Positions 46,601-61,600 of a DNA stretch of 64,000 nt are shown here, piece by piece. A program made the position numbers and the translations under genes. The DNA comes from Branchiostoma floridae. Lineage: Eukaryota; Chordata; Leptocardii; Amphioxiformes; Branchiostomatidae. Positions within the stretch are counted from its first letter, which is position 1. Every line of letters begins with the position of its first letter. The DNA is taken from contig NC_049979.1 in assembly GCF_000003815.2 (NCBI RefSeq), positions 18,126,740-18,190,739 on the forward strand. The letters run 5' to 3'. The notes under the pieces were generated by a model. The model did not search any database. It saw nothing but the letters and a program-made list of their open reading frames with translations, and had not been told where the DNA came from.

Positions 46601-49600
46601 AAAGACGATCTCAATTCTGAATATGAATACATATCCATACTCAAGCAGCTACAATGACATGTATATGTGAAACAAGACACAAGGTTTTGTTAGAGACTAC
46701 TTATAATCAATTCCTTCACCCCATGGGTTAGGAAACTCCAAAGACTTATGTACCATCAAAGGAATTCCCATATTAGTGGTTCTCCAATGATAAGTGACAC
46801 ACACAGACAGACGGTAGGAACAGACTGTTTAGCAGGCTGTCCTGTGGACTCATGTGTTACCTGTGTGCATTAATACTGCTACCCATGTAATTGGCAACAA
46901 TGTCTCCATCCTCCCTGTAACCAATAGTAGACAACTTGTTGTAATAAGACAATAGGGATAGAAGATAGAAGGACTCTTTTTAAAAGAGATCCCATCTTCT
47001 TTGTTGCCTCATCTTTTTGTTTCATCTTTTGTTATATTTCTTTGTTAGATGTTTTTTGTGAGCACTATTCATTGTAATATTTCACACAATTCAGCCTCAG
47101 TATAGGCTGCCATGTTTTACAAAATAAATCATTCTCTCATTTTAGCTGGTAGTAGATAGCACAAATTTGTCCTGTTGTTTTCCTTACGAAAACTGCCTCA
47201 TTATTTTGTACGTTTTCCATAACACCATGTGCACGAAGCAAACCATTACATTTTTCCACCCCAACAACTAATTGGTGGGCTGCATGCATTCAAAACAGAT
47301 TAACGTACAGCATGATCAACACAGATGGGGAGGGATGGATTGATTGCATTATGATTTAAAGATATTTATAGAACCTTGAGCTTGTAGCCGCTGGCTATTA
47401 ACTTACATGAACTGGTCCAGATGTGGCAGCAGGGTTTGCTCCACCACCTTCATCTCTTTGGCATGGTCCAGGTGGATGTCATGCAGGTGTTGGTCACCAA
47501 ACAGGCTACCCAGCCCCAGCGCTCGCTTGTTTCTGGGAAGAAATTATAAACAAATGTGAATCCTATATAACTGAACAGTTCAATCATCATGGAGAAGGTT
47601 AGAACTCCTACAAGCAAAAATACAACAGTTCCTATTCATTTCTTTTTGTACCATGGGACAAGACATATATCAAGACAGATCAACTTGTACAAATAGTTTT
47701 TTTTTTTAAATTTGTACCTGTATAATCAATCAAATGTTTCTTCTTGACATCAATAAATGGCAGATGGTCTGGCTTACACAACAAATATTTCCCAGTGACC
47801 TAATCACATGATGTGTATCTTTTATGGTAAGAGATAAAAAGTGAAGCTAGTCACAGAATCCTACCTGAAGTCTTGTAGCTGTTCCTTGACCACCAAACTG
47901 GCCATATTCTGTGCTGCTTGGAACAAACCTCGAAGACTGGCCTCATCATTGGACTTGTACTTCAGGGCCTCATCTGAAGATGAAGATTATAATCAATGAT
48001 ACCAATTATTATAGAAGATCATCTGTGTTGGTAGTGATCATACTGTAAATGTACTTAAGTTCGCGGGGACTTAATTTCGTGGTAGCGGGAAAAACAACTT
48101 TTCGCGGTGGTTTTACATTCGCGGTAGCACCATGCACTGTAGTCTCTTACTGCCATGGGAAAATGTTCGGGGTGGTTTTAAGTTCGCGGTGAAGCTGCCG
48201 CCGCAAAAAACGCGAACATTAAACCACCGCGAAAGTTTATGCATTTACAGTAGTACCTGGATAAAATTTTGACTGACCACTGTCACCTTCTTCAGGATCT
48301 ACAATGACCAATCACTTAAGAACGTAAACTTGCAAAAGTTAGACATGTGATCTTATTGACATGTGATCTTGTGGATACGTGACGTTGGCAATTGATAAAA
48401 CATGTAAAGAAGTTTATAACGTTTAGTGATACATTGCAGGAAGAAGGCTAGGAATTACTCTGCAATTCTCATAGTTACAAATGTATTACAGTAACATTTC
48501 AGAGATTTTTAACAACCCTATCAACACAGCTGCCACACAGGTACTCTCAGCAATCAACTGAATTTGCATAATTGCAAAATACCACCAGTACAATGAAGAC
48601 AAAGCAACTTAAAATAGAAAGTTGTCACCCACCTATTGCTCTCACTATCCCATCATCCACATGTATCCTAAGGGGCTGAATAACAAAACGAGACATTCAT
48701 GAAGTCACAAGGAAGATAGGTATCAAAGGATGAGTTTCAGAGTAAAAAACCTATTTTGCCATGGTTTCAGTTTGCCACTTAGGCAGATATGTATATCACA
48801 TATCGAGGCAAAATGCAAAAGCTACAGTCAAAATGGAGCCTAGTGATAACATGTAATCGTAAATACATTGCATAACCAACAGAAATAAAGAGGTACATGG
48901 CCGATCCTTACCGCTGATGCAACAAGAAATGTGGAGTGGATTTCATACGCCCACTTTCGCATCTCCTTCATGGTGCCATTCTTGTAGCTGTCTGTCACGG
49001 TGATGAAGAACTGTGGGAAGGTTGAAGAAATAAATAAACATCTTGCTATTGCGCTAAAGCCACTGAAGTTACTGTAGCACCAGCTACATCTCACAAGTAA
49101 AAAAAAAGCATTTTCCTTTTATCCCAGAATTTCACAAATGTCATAACAAAATTGAGTAACAAAAGCATCTAGTTGTCATCACTGTGTGCTTGACAACCCT
49201 TTACTGTGTGTGTAAGATGGACCAAATGGGACAGTATGTAAAACAGACATACCAGGCTGGATGGATCACTGTTGGACATCAGGTAGTGAAGGAAAACAGC
49301 CTGGTGTGCTGAGAACAGAACAAAAACATCAGACTTTTTATTAGTTGTTTGAACACAAGTATGTAATATTCTTATGATCCATAATTACTTTCATGGATAA
49401 CCAGTCAAAAAAGTCTTGCTCATTAAGCTTAACAAAAATCCATCTTGATTTTTGAACAAGATTATACATATGTATCTGTGGTTCTTCAAGCAATTCACAT
49501 TTTAACGTTCATTTAATACAGGAGTCTGAGAAATGTGTTACTTTGATTGAAAACTTCCAAACTAAGTGGCATGTTTGAGACTGTTTTGTCACAAGCACAG

Positions 49601-52600
49601 GTCATTCCAGACAGGGATAATATATGGCAGCAAAAATAGCAGAGAATTTGCTATGAATAAAGACCTTTGCCCCAAATAAAACAATAACAATCTATTGCAT
49701 TACACAATATAACACTAGTAACCAAGTTGTAGGAATGTGAGGACCAGCTATTTCAAAAGGCTTTGGCAATACAAGACATGGCAGACTTGCTTACAATACT
49801 CAGATTCAGGTTTCTGTGTTCTCAAACTTGTGAGAATTTCTCATGTTTCACTTCCCATCACTTCCTATATATGTTTATATGACCAAAATGTAAAATATGT
49901 ACATTGAATAATCAGGTCTTCAGCTTTACCAGCTTCCTCTTATTTACAGTCCCTACAGAATGTAGAAGGGTTTGAAGTGTACACGAAACACCAGACACAT
50001 GACTTTGATATGGAGAAGATGCTGATGTTTATCTATGCAATTTTATGACATAGGACAGTCTAAGAGGTCAGGGATTAGTGACCCTACCAGGCTTTGTTTT
50101 CATCAATTCCAGGTCATTGAAGGGCCCATGATCCTCCATCTGAAACAAGGATAGCCTACATGTTAGACAGACATATGTTTGACACAAAGCAATGCATACA
50201 GCACAGTACATCCAAATTTGCACATGACAAGTAAAAAAATTACATGAAAAGTTTAATTTCTTAAAACAAGAGAGGTGGTTTAGAAACAAATAACACATTT
50301 CCAGACCATTTATCATTCATTTGTAGCATTTCATACATGTAGGGTAAGTTGTTAAGTATGACCAGCAACACTTCTTCCCAATTTCTAATGATTGTAACAG
50401 CTACATGTAATAAAAATAGGACAGAGAACTTGACACTGGCACCCAAAATACCTCAGGGCCCCACTGAATCATAGTAAACTAGACCTTGGCAGGCCAGAGC
50501 AGTATTTTTCAACAATAAATGTTAGTGTCAACCTTTTTTTAACAAAGATAACATTTTCAAAGAACACTACTTTGGTCCACAACATCACGGTACAGTGAGG
50601 AGTCCCTACCTGATGGTGGATCCTTGATGCTCGATCAAACCCATACACAGTTAGCAACATGATGCCTTTCTAAGAGATCTTTTTCTGGAGGGAAAATTAT
50701 CGTTCCAAAAAAGCTAGCTCGAACCTGCTGGAACTGCTTGCATGCAATTTATAGAGGCTAAATGAACAAAATGAAATCTTCCCTGACATTAGCTTAGAGA
50801 TTACTGCATCATTAGAGCAATCTGATCAATGAGAACATACAGAACAGAGCTTATCAGCAGACCCCAACATTACAGTGGGGGGCGGGTGGTAGTATCGGGT
50901 TACATCTGGTTCTAGCTGGAAACAGGCACTGTGTCTCTGCCAGAGACATCTGCAACAGAGTCATGGAAGCAAGCTGCCTAACTCCATGAGCCGTATTCCA
51001 AAAACATGCAAAATTAAAATATTGGACCATTATCTAATTTTAGAAGATGACAAATACCATAGTTAGCACCAAGGAGTTTGTACAGAGCAACATCACAATT
51101 ATTGGTTGGAGATTTGTTAAGCCACCACAATTTCATTCTACACTATTTTAAACAAATTGCCTAACTGTGTGATTGCCTAACTGTGTGATATGTAAGAAGA
51201 CATGGCAAAGATGATATCCTGCTAAGTCCCCACTTATTATCAAGAATGAAGAAGTGCTGGCTGATAGATCTTGAGTAATACACCTGTAGACCTGTTGAAT
51301 GCTGGAATTACATACTTATGTACACCAGCAATAGCATGTGGGAAGAAAAGATGACCTGGCAGTCAGCCACATGGCATTATGCAAAAAGCATGCATAGAGC
51401 TGAGATTTGCTTATAGCATGACTGAGACCAAAAAAGGAAGAATTCTATGGTGCTGCATACTGTTCAGTATAATCTTAATATCAATGTTGTCTTGATCTAG
51501 AATACACATACAAATTGTCATTATACTGTACTGTACAGTTTGTACCCAAGATTTGGTACAACAGCACAAATCAAGATCTACAGGTTTTAACACATAACAG
51601 ACCTATCAAAATTGAGGATGAATATGGTTTGTAAATCCATATGAGGTCAAATAGAACAGAGCCTTTGCACCAACAAAATGAAAGGGAACCAATGGGTAAG
51701 GTGAAATAAGAAGTGGCACAGACCTGGGAAGGGGGATAGGGAGAATAGTGACCAGCTTCTTTACTGGTGGCTACAAACACCTCCTACAAGAACAGACAGC
51801 GATAGAGAGTAAACTCAGTCAGAAGACATACAAATGCGTTGACAAAAAAAGGGAAACGAAGTATTTGAATCTGGCACTTTCAATGGAAATGGCAAGCAAA
51901 AGGCAGACCCAGGAACAGGAGTATCTGCCCTGGGATTTCCGATCATCAGCAAGTGTGTGGCTCCACCAAAAACACAGCCTTCAAGAGGAGAATGGTAAAG
52001 CAAGGTTCTTTTATGTGATTGTGAAACAAATTAAGCCAATGTGACACAGAAGTAGATACATTGGTGAACAAAAAGAGTAGAGTAATTGGCTAAATAGCAA
52101 CGGTTCACTTGATAATAGATAGATGAAATACTGATACACATTGGCAATATGAATGAGTGAACAGAGTAGAGGTCAAAAGGGATGTTTGTGATGACATCCT
52201 TACAACACACACTTTGAGTTGTTCAGGCCAACAAGATAAGCAATGCTTCAACTATAAAGATAAACTTACCAACTGCACATTCATGTTTTCCTACTTAACA
52301 AGACCTCCGCAAGCAGCAGACATGTACACACATATTTTAAGGAGGGAAACTGGATGGGCAAAGAGGACTCAAACTGAAAAGAAAACCTACAAGGAGATTT
52401 TGTGTGAAAATAGATTTGGTATTGATTACTAACATATGCATGCACATCCTGTGACAAGATGATTTTGGATGGATAGTATCAGTGCATTGATGGTAGCAAA
52501 CTTCCTGCATCTGCAATGTACAGATGTTCATTATACATTTCCTGGCTACATGTGTCTGAGGCAGACAGCTCTTTCCTGTTGCCAGTTTGACATGTATTGT

Positions 52601-55600
52601 CAATGACACTTACATTTTCGTTGTCTGACTGGAACTCATCGTCCTCCATGGATATGATGTTGAGTTGAGTGGATGGCATGGCCAGGTTAGTGCCTTGTTC
52701 TGGAGGTTTTGGAAACGATGCTTCCTCTGCAGTTTGGGCAACGTCAGGAGAGATGGGTATCAGTCTTCCCCCATCTACCTCGACGTCCTGTTGGCAGAAA
52801 AAAAGACTTACATTTCAAATTGGTGTTTCTCAAAATCAGCATAAATGAGAAGACACATTCAAAGCAGACACAAGTGCTTGAAAGAGCAAAAGTTGTACAA
52901 CAAGGCATCAGTAAGACCTGTGAAATTTTCATGACTCTTCATGTGCATGTAATTCAGGGAAACCTGAATGATGACAGAAGCAAGAGATTGGAAGCACCCA
53001 GGTGTGCTTGTGTGGAACTATTGTGTTGTCAAGCGAGGTGGAAAGCAGAGCAATGACCATCGTCCAGCAGTAAGAGTAGAACAACAGAGAAGAAAGAGTG
53101 TTTGAAGTGATGAAGAGAAGAAACAAACCTCCCCGTTCAGACTTTCCCGAGGAGAGTAGTACTGCTCGGTGTCCGAGTCTGAGCGTTCCTCAACCTGAGA
53201 GCAGAATGAGCATCCAAACTTACAGCTACAGAGTTAGTGCCAACTGGGTTCATACAGTAATTCACATAACCACTGGCATCATGTTCAATGTAGCCTCTCT
53301 GAGATATCACAAATGATATGTTTAATGCGGATCCCAAAGGTATCTTTGAACCTCAGCCTTTGACACTTAATGTGCAGCACAGTACACAGAACTGAGAAGT
53401 CATTCTCTGCTAAGGCAGAGTGTTGAAGATTAGAACAGCTTTAAAGTAAAAAGCAGCTCACAATACCATAAGATACAGAGTGTTCAGGCCAAATTCTTAG
53501 ATTGTTTATTCAAACTTTCAAAGAAAAATGCTTGATGACCTGAGACTACTTTGCTTAAGGTTTTGAAATGAACAAAAGCAAAAGAGGATCTCTCATTAGT
53601 TTTAGCTCTGGTATTAGGTGGAAGTTACCATTATGTCATTGGAGAGTGTTTTGTCTCTTTTTTCTATGTTGAAGACTTTCAGGAGGTTGGTTGTCTACAG
53701 CAGCAATGTTGTTATCAGTAAAACAAAACATGATTTTATAGACTGATGCCAGTGATATGGAAGTACAGGAAAAGCAGTATGTATGGTTAAGCTTAAGCTA
53801 TATTGAGCAGCTGATCTTAGAAGCATAGCCAGCTGTTGTAGTGATACTTATGGTGTGACTAGCATTACATGCGTGTTAAGCAAGGAAAAAAGGAAAAGAA
53901 TACACCTACCCATATTAGGCTAAAGCCCTCTGATCTACATGAACTGGACAATTTGTGTACAAGGTAACAACGTGCTCACATGAGCACCTGGGGGACAGAC
54001 CAATTGAACTATTTTATCTATAAAATATTATTTCATAAGTCAAAGTTTGCTTTCTCTCTCTTTAAAAGCAACAGCAGAAAAGACTAACTAATATAGTGGT
54101 TTATAGTGGTGTGTGCATATAGGAGAAAAAGGATGTATAAACAGAAAGGAAAAGGAATGTAAGTTCCTTTCCCCTTATTGGGGCTATTACAACCATTAGG
54201 CCCAAGGAAGAGATAGTCCACTCAAATAGCACAATTGGTCTGCCCTTCCAAGACCAGTTCACAGCCAAGTAGTATAGGAATTTTGCAATACATGACAAAA
54301 TAAACATGCATCTGCAGTGAACGTTTTCTTGTGCCCAGTGTATGTACCTCAAGACCACTAGCTTTGAATGCATCACTGTCATGCATATAATGCAGGTGCA
54401 GACACAAATAGCACACAAAGTCTGTGATTCAAACGGACAATCAGACCTCCTCAACAGGGCTCCCTGAGGGGGTGTAGTAGCCCCCCTCACTCTGTACACT
54501 GTAGCGATTTTTGTTGTTTTTGAAAGTCAATCTACGACAAGGGATTGCCTTTACAAATGCACAAGCAGGAGAAAGGAGAAGGAAACACATAAAAAGAAAA
54601 TTAACAGAATAGAACAGAAAAAGAGCTTGAAAAGAAAGCAAGGATGGTACAAAAATGTAAAGTAAAAGTAAAGAAATTAAAACAAAAGCATGTGCTTATC
54701 AAGATTATTTATACAACAAATACTCTTCACTCTTCATGCTAAGTATCACAACCTTACATCAAACAAGAAACTAGAGATTTACAAGTCTCTTTTACATCAC
54801 ATCTCCTGTCCATCACTTGTGTTACTTTCTTACCTCTAAGCAAATAGTATCATACAATATGGGCACTTGTGTTACTTTCTTACCTCTAAGCAAATAGTAT
54901 CATACAATATGGGTACTAAAAAGGGGAAGCAATAATACACCAGTCATCTCCAAAGTTCCATACCAGTAGCAGGCTTCATGAAGGGTATGGAAAACACCTG
55001 TCTATGGCGGTAAAAAACAACTACATTCACGTTGGGAAGATGTGGCCAAGACTAGTATATATTTACACAATAGTTTATTAAAGACCAGCTCACCTGCGAG
55101 ACATCAGGTGAAGACTGTTGCTTCCACTCCTCACCAGAGTCCACATCTCCTGAGCTGTCCATCATCCTCCTGGACTGTACAGGGCTGATGTATGGGGGGA
55201 TGTCTCCACCCTCTTTAACACTCTCACCTGGAACTACAGGTGAGCCCATCCTTGGAGCATCTGTGAATGGCCAAAAATTTCTATAAAGTGAGGATTTTAG
55301 GCCCCACTTACTCAAATTCAGCTAGAATATATATAGATTGGATGGGGGAGCGACAAAAAACATTATGTATAAACTTCAATGTCCACAGCTGTGCATACAA
55401 CTTACCACTGGGTTAAGCCACATCTGCCTCATTTAAATGTATATAGAAAAAAATGTTCTTATCAAACTTAATTTTGCAAACGCTATAAATCAATAGTTGT
55501 CTCTTTGGAGCACACAAATCTAGATATTTCACTTCCACTAAATTTCCTTTTCTGTACTCTTCACCATTGACAATATTGTTCTCCAAGAAAATGTGTACCT

Positions 55601-58600
55601 TATTCTATATCTTAACAAGTTAATGCAAACCCCAGATGGTGAGAAGTGCATTAGTAAGAATCTAAGAGAGCAGGCAGACAGACCTGTGGAGAGGGGCAGA
55701 GAGTGGCCCCTGTGCCGCCACCACGCAGCCACTGCATGAGAAGACAGCAGTGGAACAGAGACTGAGGAGAAAACCCAAGCAGTCAGGCAAGATAACGGAG
55801 GGTGAGGGAACTACAACGTGCAGCACTATCTGACCACAAGATCATGTGGCTGAAATGGACTACAACTTCAAGTACAAATCAAAAGACGGCAGAACTATGA
55901 GTTAGTGCAGTTAGTGAGCTTTCAGATTACCTAGTGTGCTACAGGGTGATGCTTCCGAAGGGAGCTGATAAGTGAAAAGCAAATGAATTTTATACACCCA
56001 GCATTGGTAGGAATTAAAAGTGTTCAGCAACAAAGTACCACTAATACCGCTGTATCCATACAGTTGCTACTTGAACTTGTCATAAGAGACAAAATTGTCT
56101 TTACATTCTCCATAATGGCAATGTTTTTCACCGATTCCATATTAACTACTGTAAGTTCATTTAAGTTCGCGAGATTTTTAAGTTCGCGTATTTCGCTGAA
56201 ACCTTCTCTTCGCGAAGTCATCTACTCGCGAACATGCATGTTCAACATCGTCCCCCTCCCCACACCTTCCGTCCAAAAATCCAGTCTCAACTACGTGTGT
56301 ACAACCACTGTAAGGAATCTGGCTCCGTCTCAGCATGGGTTCATGGCGAAACGATCTACTGTTACAGCCCTTATCCACATTCTACAGTCTTGGCATGAGG
56401 CACTCAATGCCAAACCCAAGATGGACATTCACGCAGTTTTCGTCGACTTCAGTCGAGCGTTCGATACCATCGACCATGGCCGACTACTGTCATCCTTGGC
56501 GGACATGGGCATCAGACAATCACTATGGACATTAATCAGTAGCTACTTAGAAGGTAGATCACAAATAGTGAAGTGGGGTTCCTGTTTATCAAAGCCGCAC
56601 GATGTACTGTCAGGTGTGCCACAAGGTGGATTGTTGTCACCGCTATTGTTTGTTATCTGCATTAACTCGTTGGATGTATGTTTGCCTCAGTCTGTACTGC
56701 CTGTCAAATATGCTGATGATCTAACCAATTCGGAACTGTTGATGGGGTCTTTACCCGGTCAGTCACAAAAGGCTGTGGACGCTGTTGTTGAATGGGGTGG
56801 AGGTTTTTCCCTCTCTGTGAATGCTAAGAAAACCAAAGATATGGTAATTAGTACGAGGAACAAGGAAAATGTTCCCAATCCACCCCATCTGACAATAGCT
56901 GGCCTACAGATACAACGGTTACTTNNNNNNNNNNNNNNNNNNNNNNNNNNNNNNNNNNNNNNNNNNNNNNNNNNNNNNNNNNNNNNNNNNNNNNNNNNNN
57001 NNNNNNNNNNNNNNNNNNNNNNNNCTTAACTGTAGCTAAGAAGGCTGGACTGTCTACTGATGTGCTTACACGCATTTACTTGGTATTTATTCGTCCCTTG
57101 TTAGAGTATGCCAGTCCAGTGTGGGGAGGGCTGCCTAATCACCTTTCCCATTCGCTCGAGGGAATACAAAAGCGTTGTTGTAAGATCATTGGGATACCTG
57201 TAGAGTCCTTGCCTTCCTTGTCCATGAGGCGAGATCAGGCAACATTGCGAACCATTCAAAGCATTCTGAAAGATGACGGCAGTCCTCTACATGAGTTTAT
57301 ATCTACCACACAGAGCAACTACAGCCTGCGACGTCCTAGACAACCCACTCCCTCCTTCAGTAGGACGAATAGGCACGCCCAGTCTTTCATGCCCCGTGCA
57401 CTGAAACTCTACTCAAAGAGCTGTACAGTATAGTAGATTTTATAATGTATGTCCTATCTTAATTTTATTGGAAATTGTATTTTAATTGATTTTAATCCTA
57501 CTTGTGTATTATCTTGCATTATACGGTCTTAATGTGCAGCGCCCTTGTGGGCCAACAGATTTCATGTGCCTGTTTGTACAGTGCACGTGCAAGTTGGACT
57601 CAAATAAAACTGAACTGAACTGATTATACTATGATAGCAACTTATACCAACACTCAACTGATAACAGACCTGATTTATTCTTTTCAAACCGAAATAAAAG
57701 TTAATTCAACACATAAACGATACATGGAGTCATTGTTGTATAGAAATGTGCCACTGGCGAACGGAGAAAAAAGAAACATGTCGGCTTTGTTTACTAAGTA
57801 CGTACACGCCGTGACATGGCTGCGATAACAATTTACTTAGTACATTGTCCTAGTTTTGCTAGATTTCTACAAGTTACGAACGTAACAAACAATAAAACTG
57901 AGTAGTACTTATCTTTACAAATACAAGGAAGGCTATGGAATAGCAGCAGGTTTACAACAATAACAGCCGGGGAATATTTTTCATGACTAAGAAACGTGGC
58001 AAACACAACTCCGCTTACATGCCGAAAATAAGACGTCAGTTTTATAATTCTGAGTTAGAACTACTGTAAATATGGGAGAGATAAACTCTTCACCTTCTTG
58101 TGTACAACTTGTGTCCACAAATTACACTGAAAGTATAAAACTTAGTGCCGTCTTTCACGCTGAAAAAATTTCAAAATGGCGCCCGCGTCGCTTGGCTTGG
58201 CGTGGGTTATCCCGTCAGCCTATGCGGCAAATATAATTGCGACATAACAGAGGTCATTGACCCTGCTGCGTTCCGTGCGTTCCGTGCGCTGTCGTCAAAT
58301 CACGGCCGAAATGAGCTCAACAATGAGACAGTGACATTTTTTATTGAGTACACCAACTTTAGACATTGTTTGAATGGGAAGTATGAACAGTAAGGCGTAA
58401 ATGCCGTCTTTGACGGCATGACTAGTGTTGCGGTGTGGGTGGGAGGGGGGCACTCGCTACCGGATCATAACGTAACTTTCGAAAAATATTTGAAACACCC
58501 GCTCGCGAACTCAAAGATCTCGCGAACTCCCGATTTGCTCAAACTCGCGAAATTAAGTGCTCGCGAACATAAATGAACTTACACTAAGTTACAGTACTGT

Positions 58601-61600
58601 CATTTCAGTTCCACACAAAACAATACACAATGAAAACTAAATTTCTCTGTTACTACACAGTATGACAATACTACAGTATGTATCATAGTGTACTCATCAA
58701 TATTGATAATAGACAGTAAGTTGCAACTACTAATTATTTCTCTACTGTACCCTACTGTACCTGATGAACTACTCCTGGTTTTCTTGGATGGAGGAGCAGC
58801 ATCAGGGTCAGAGTGTCTCTGCTGGGAGGAGGGGGTAGTCAGGAGCTGCTGGAAGGCACCCTCTGAGTGGGAGCGCATGTGTGTGTGGCCACGGGGCTGG
58901 GGACAGATAGGACGGGACAACAACATTGAACCAAGGAAAATGGAGATGGATGTCTCTACCAGTGATATTAAATAAAACATCATTAATCATAACTGCTAAG
59001 CTACCCTCTATTGAACAAGAAAAATCATCAGACAACTTCTACTGATTACCAGTTGATGAATGTTCAAGATGCTTGATTGCATTTATCAAATAAGGGAAAT
59101 ATACAGTCATGACCTTAATAGGGAACATGCAAGATTAGAAACGGTCCATCAAAAGAATATCTGACCTTAATATGTCAACAAGAAGAAAATATCTAATCAA
59201 ACCACAACATAATGTATAATTCTATAAAAAATCACAAAAAATATGTATCACCTTTGGTTCATCTTGAAAATCTGAACTCTCTGAACCCGTGGACCCCTTG
59301 AGATAGGTTGTTATCCTCAGTGGTGGGCTGTAGGCATTGTTGGGCTGAGGCACATCTGTAATGGTTTTAAAAAACAGGGTAGAAATAGATAGTAATTATT
59401 GACTCTCAAGGTGGTTGATGACTCAATTGGTTTGACAATCCTTCAAGCCCTTTGATCATACTGGTAGAAAGAGAACCTAATAATCATCAGCTACTTGACT
59501 CAACATCCTTTGAAACAGCAGGAGATCCTATCAAATTTCAGTAGCTAGAACCAGCCCACATCATCATCACAGCCCACACAGTAACACATATACAATGTTT
59601 ACCCTGACCTGGTAGTCTATCTTGTCCCTCATCTGCAGGATCTGCTACAGGAGGGAACATGGGGGTTTCAGGAACACCGTGGTGCCGGCTGATTCCTGTC
59701 AGCTCAAACAGCTTCTGTTCCAACGTTCTCACTCTGGTCGATGCACCTGCGAAATCCCTCTGCAGTTTTGTGGATGGATTCCTTGAATAGTCATCTTTGA
59801 TTTTCTGTGGAATAATAAAAAATATTCATATCACCTGAACAGTGTCAGAATACAACATAACATGTCTGTGTTCCAGCTCTTTCCATAATCATGATTGTGT
59901 AATGAGTAGTGTCTGCAATACATGGCAAGACCATTAAGTCTTTATTTAATTTCTAGGTATTTCTCAGTTGTGGTGATAGAATTTGAGCCTTTGCTTCAGA
60001 TGTGAAGACTGATCTATCCTTTTGATCTGACAATGTTAAAGCAGATTATCAAGCACCAGTGCAGCATAGCTCTTATATAAAGATCTTATAACTAGTGTAA
60101 AACCTTTCTGTTTTGACGGCAGGTAAGGTAGCTGGTTAGGTTTACAGCTGATCCAATGGGCTTTCTTACCTGAAATACCTTTGACATGATGTAGAGTCTC
60201 TGGCCTGATACGGCCTTGGATTTCATGGGGAAGGTATGGCTGGGGGAAACATTTATGAGCTGTTCTGCATTTGCACTTAATGGCTACAGGGGGTCAGACA
60301 CAGAAAAAAGGAAATGAACTAGATAAGTATTTCTGTGTAATCTACAACGATCTACAACGTCCATGTAGCACAAGGTGCCATGGTTGCAAAATGCTTCAAG
60401 AACCTATTGTCAAGGGTGAGGTGAAGGTATTTACATGTATGTACAAAGAAACTTTAATTGCTGAAAGAACCACTACAGATGCTACCACAGGCAAAATACT
60501 GTAATTTTCTGTTATAGACAGGTTTGTTATGGTGTTGAAGGCATAAGATTCTCATATCATTCCTTTAACATGTATCTTTTTAAAAATCTGATGTACATGG
60601 AAATGTTATGTGAAAATAGTATGTTAGTCTGCTGATGTTTTTTTACACGTTGACTGTAGTTACTACCAACAATGTAATACCTCATAATATTCCTGTTCTT
60701 GTTCCAGCATCTTGCGGAAGGTGTTGACTCGCTCCAGCTTGGCTGCCTCTTCTGACTCAGGCTGCAGAATAACACAGGTGCTTCTTTACAAACCAAAAAT
60801 TCATCACCTTATGGCACCTGCAAGGCTTCTTCCTACCTTGCTATATCAGCAACCATTGATCATCTAACACAACTTATTCTACATACATCATATAAAGTAA
60901 CAACAAATACCACAAACAACAGTACAACTTTGTTGCTTTACTAGTTACAGGATAAATATTTCATGATTATTACCTGGTGGTGAAGATTTAACTATTCCAG
61001 CAGACTTGACATCTTATATACCTTCATACAAATCAATATTTATGATCTATATGAATATGAGATCTACATTTACTACAGAATCCAGAGCCCTTACCGTTGC
61101 AGCCACAGGTGCTGTGATCTTCTTCTGCTCGTGAGGGGGTGGGAGGGGGGTCTGGTTGGAGCCTGGTGGTCTGCCCAGTAATGTTAGTGCCACATAAGGA
61201 CCAGCTGTGAACAGAAAAAAACAGACATGATATTAGAAGATATAAATTCAATGATCTAACCTATCTTAAAGATAATAACATGCCCTTCAATATAAGCTAC
61301 AGTTGAACCTTTTTTCAGTACAGACCCCAGCCTTTCATGGAATGTCCTTTAATCCCTTGATCATCCTATAATCCATGGCTCAAAATGGCCTTTCTGATGT
61401 ACCTTAGCAACAAGGCATAAGTACAAGTGTACTGTCATGTAATTTTTGCTGACAGTAACAGTCTCTATAGAATCCAATTGTAGCCAGCAGATTTCTTCAA
61501 TTTGTTTACCAATATCATGATGCCATCATTATCTTCATTAATAGAACACTCTGTACATCATTATGTTGCACGTGTCTAGAATGAGGGTCAGGTTTACAGA

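Larger units (their letters stand above)
56149..58594. mobile_element. TA-target DNA element with TTCGCGA ends, holding a LINE
   Basis: The left end reads CTGTAAGTTCATTTAAG then TTCGCGAG (56149-56173). The right end, on the other strand, reads CTGTAACTTAGTGTAAG then TTCATTTATGTTCGCGAG (58594 back to about 58558). Both are flanked by TA. Subterminal TTCGCGA-type motifs repeat at each end (56161-56230 and 58500-58570). Between them lies a truncated LINE, 56240-57622, and about 880 bp of other sequence. The simplest reading is a DNA element into which a LINE inserted. Alternatively the two ends belong to separate copies. Located in the RhoGEF intron between exons 58761-58896 and 55094-55260. Confidence 0.65.

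Noticed and set aside
55685-55732. 48-nt segment with acceptor and donor in the RhoGEF (AAWWRHRGHSLPLST)
   Set aside because: It would keep frame, but the composition is unlike its neighbours and nothing else supports it.
55983-56240. First 85 codons of the long plus-strand frame before the RT domain
   Set aside because: They run through intron sequence and the TTCGCGA repeat end; they are not part of the LINE protein.
60170-60239. Open 70-nt segment with good acceptor (CCCCCAG) and donor (GTAAGA) in the RhoGEF
   Set aside because: Its length is not a multiple of three; exons 60681-60761 and 59603-59804 join in frame and match family sequence without it. It could only be a frame-breaking (poison) exon.
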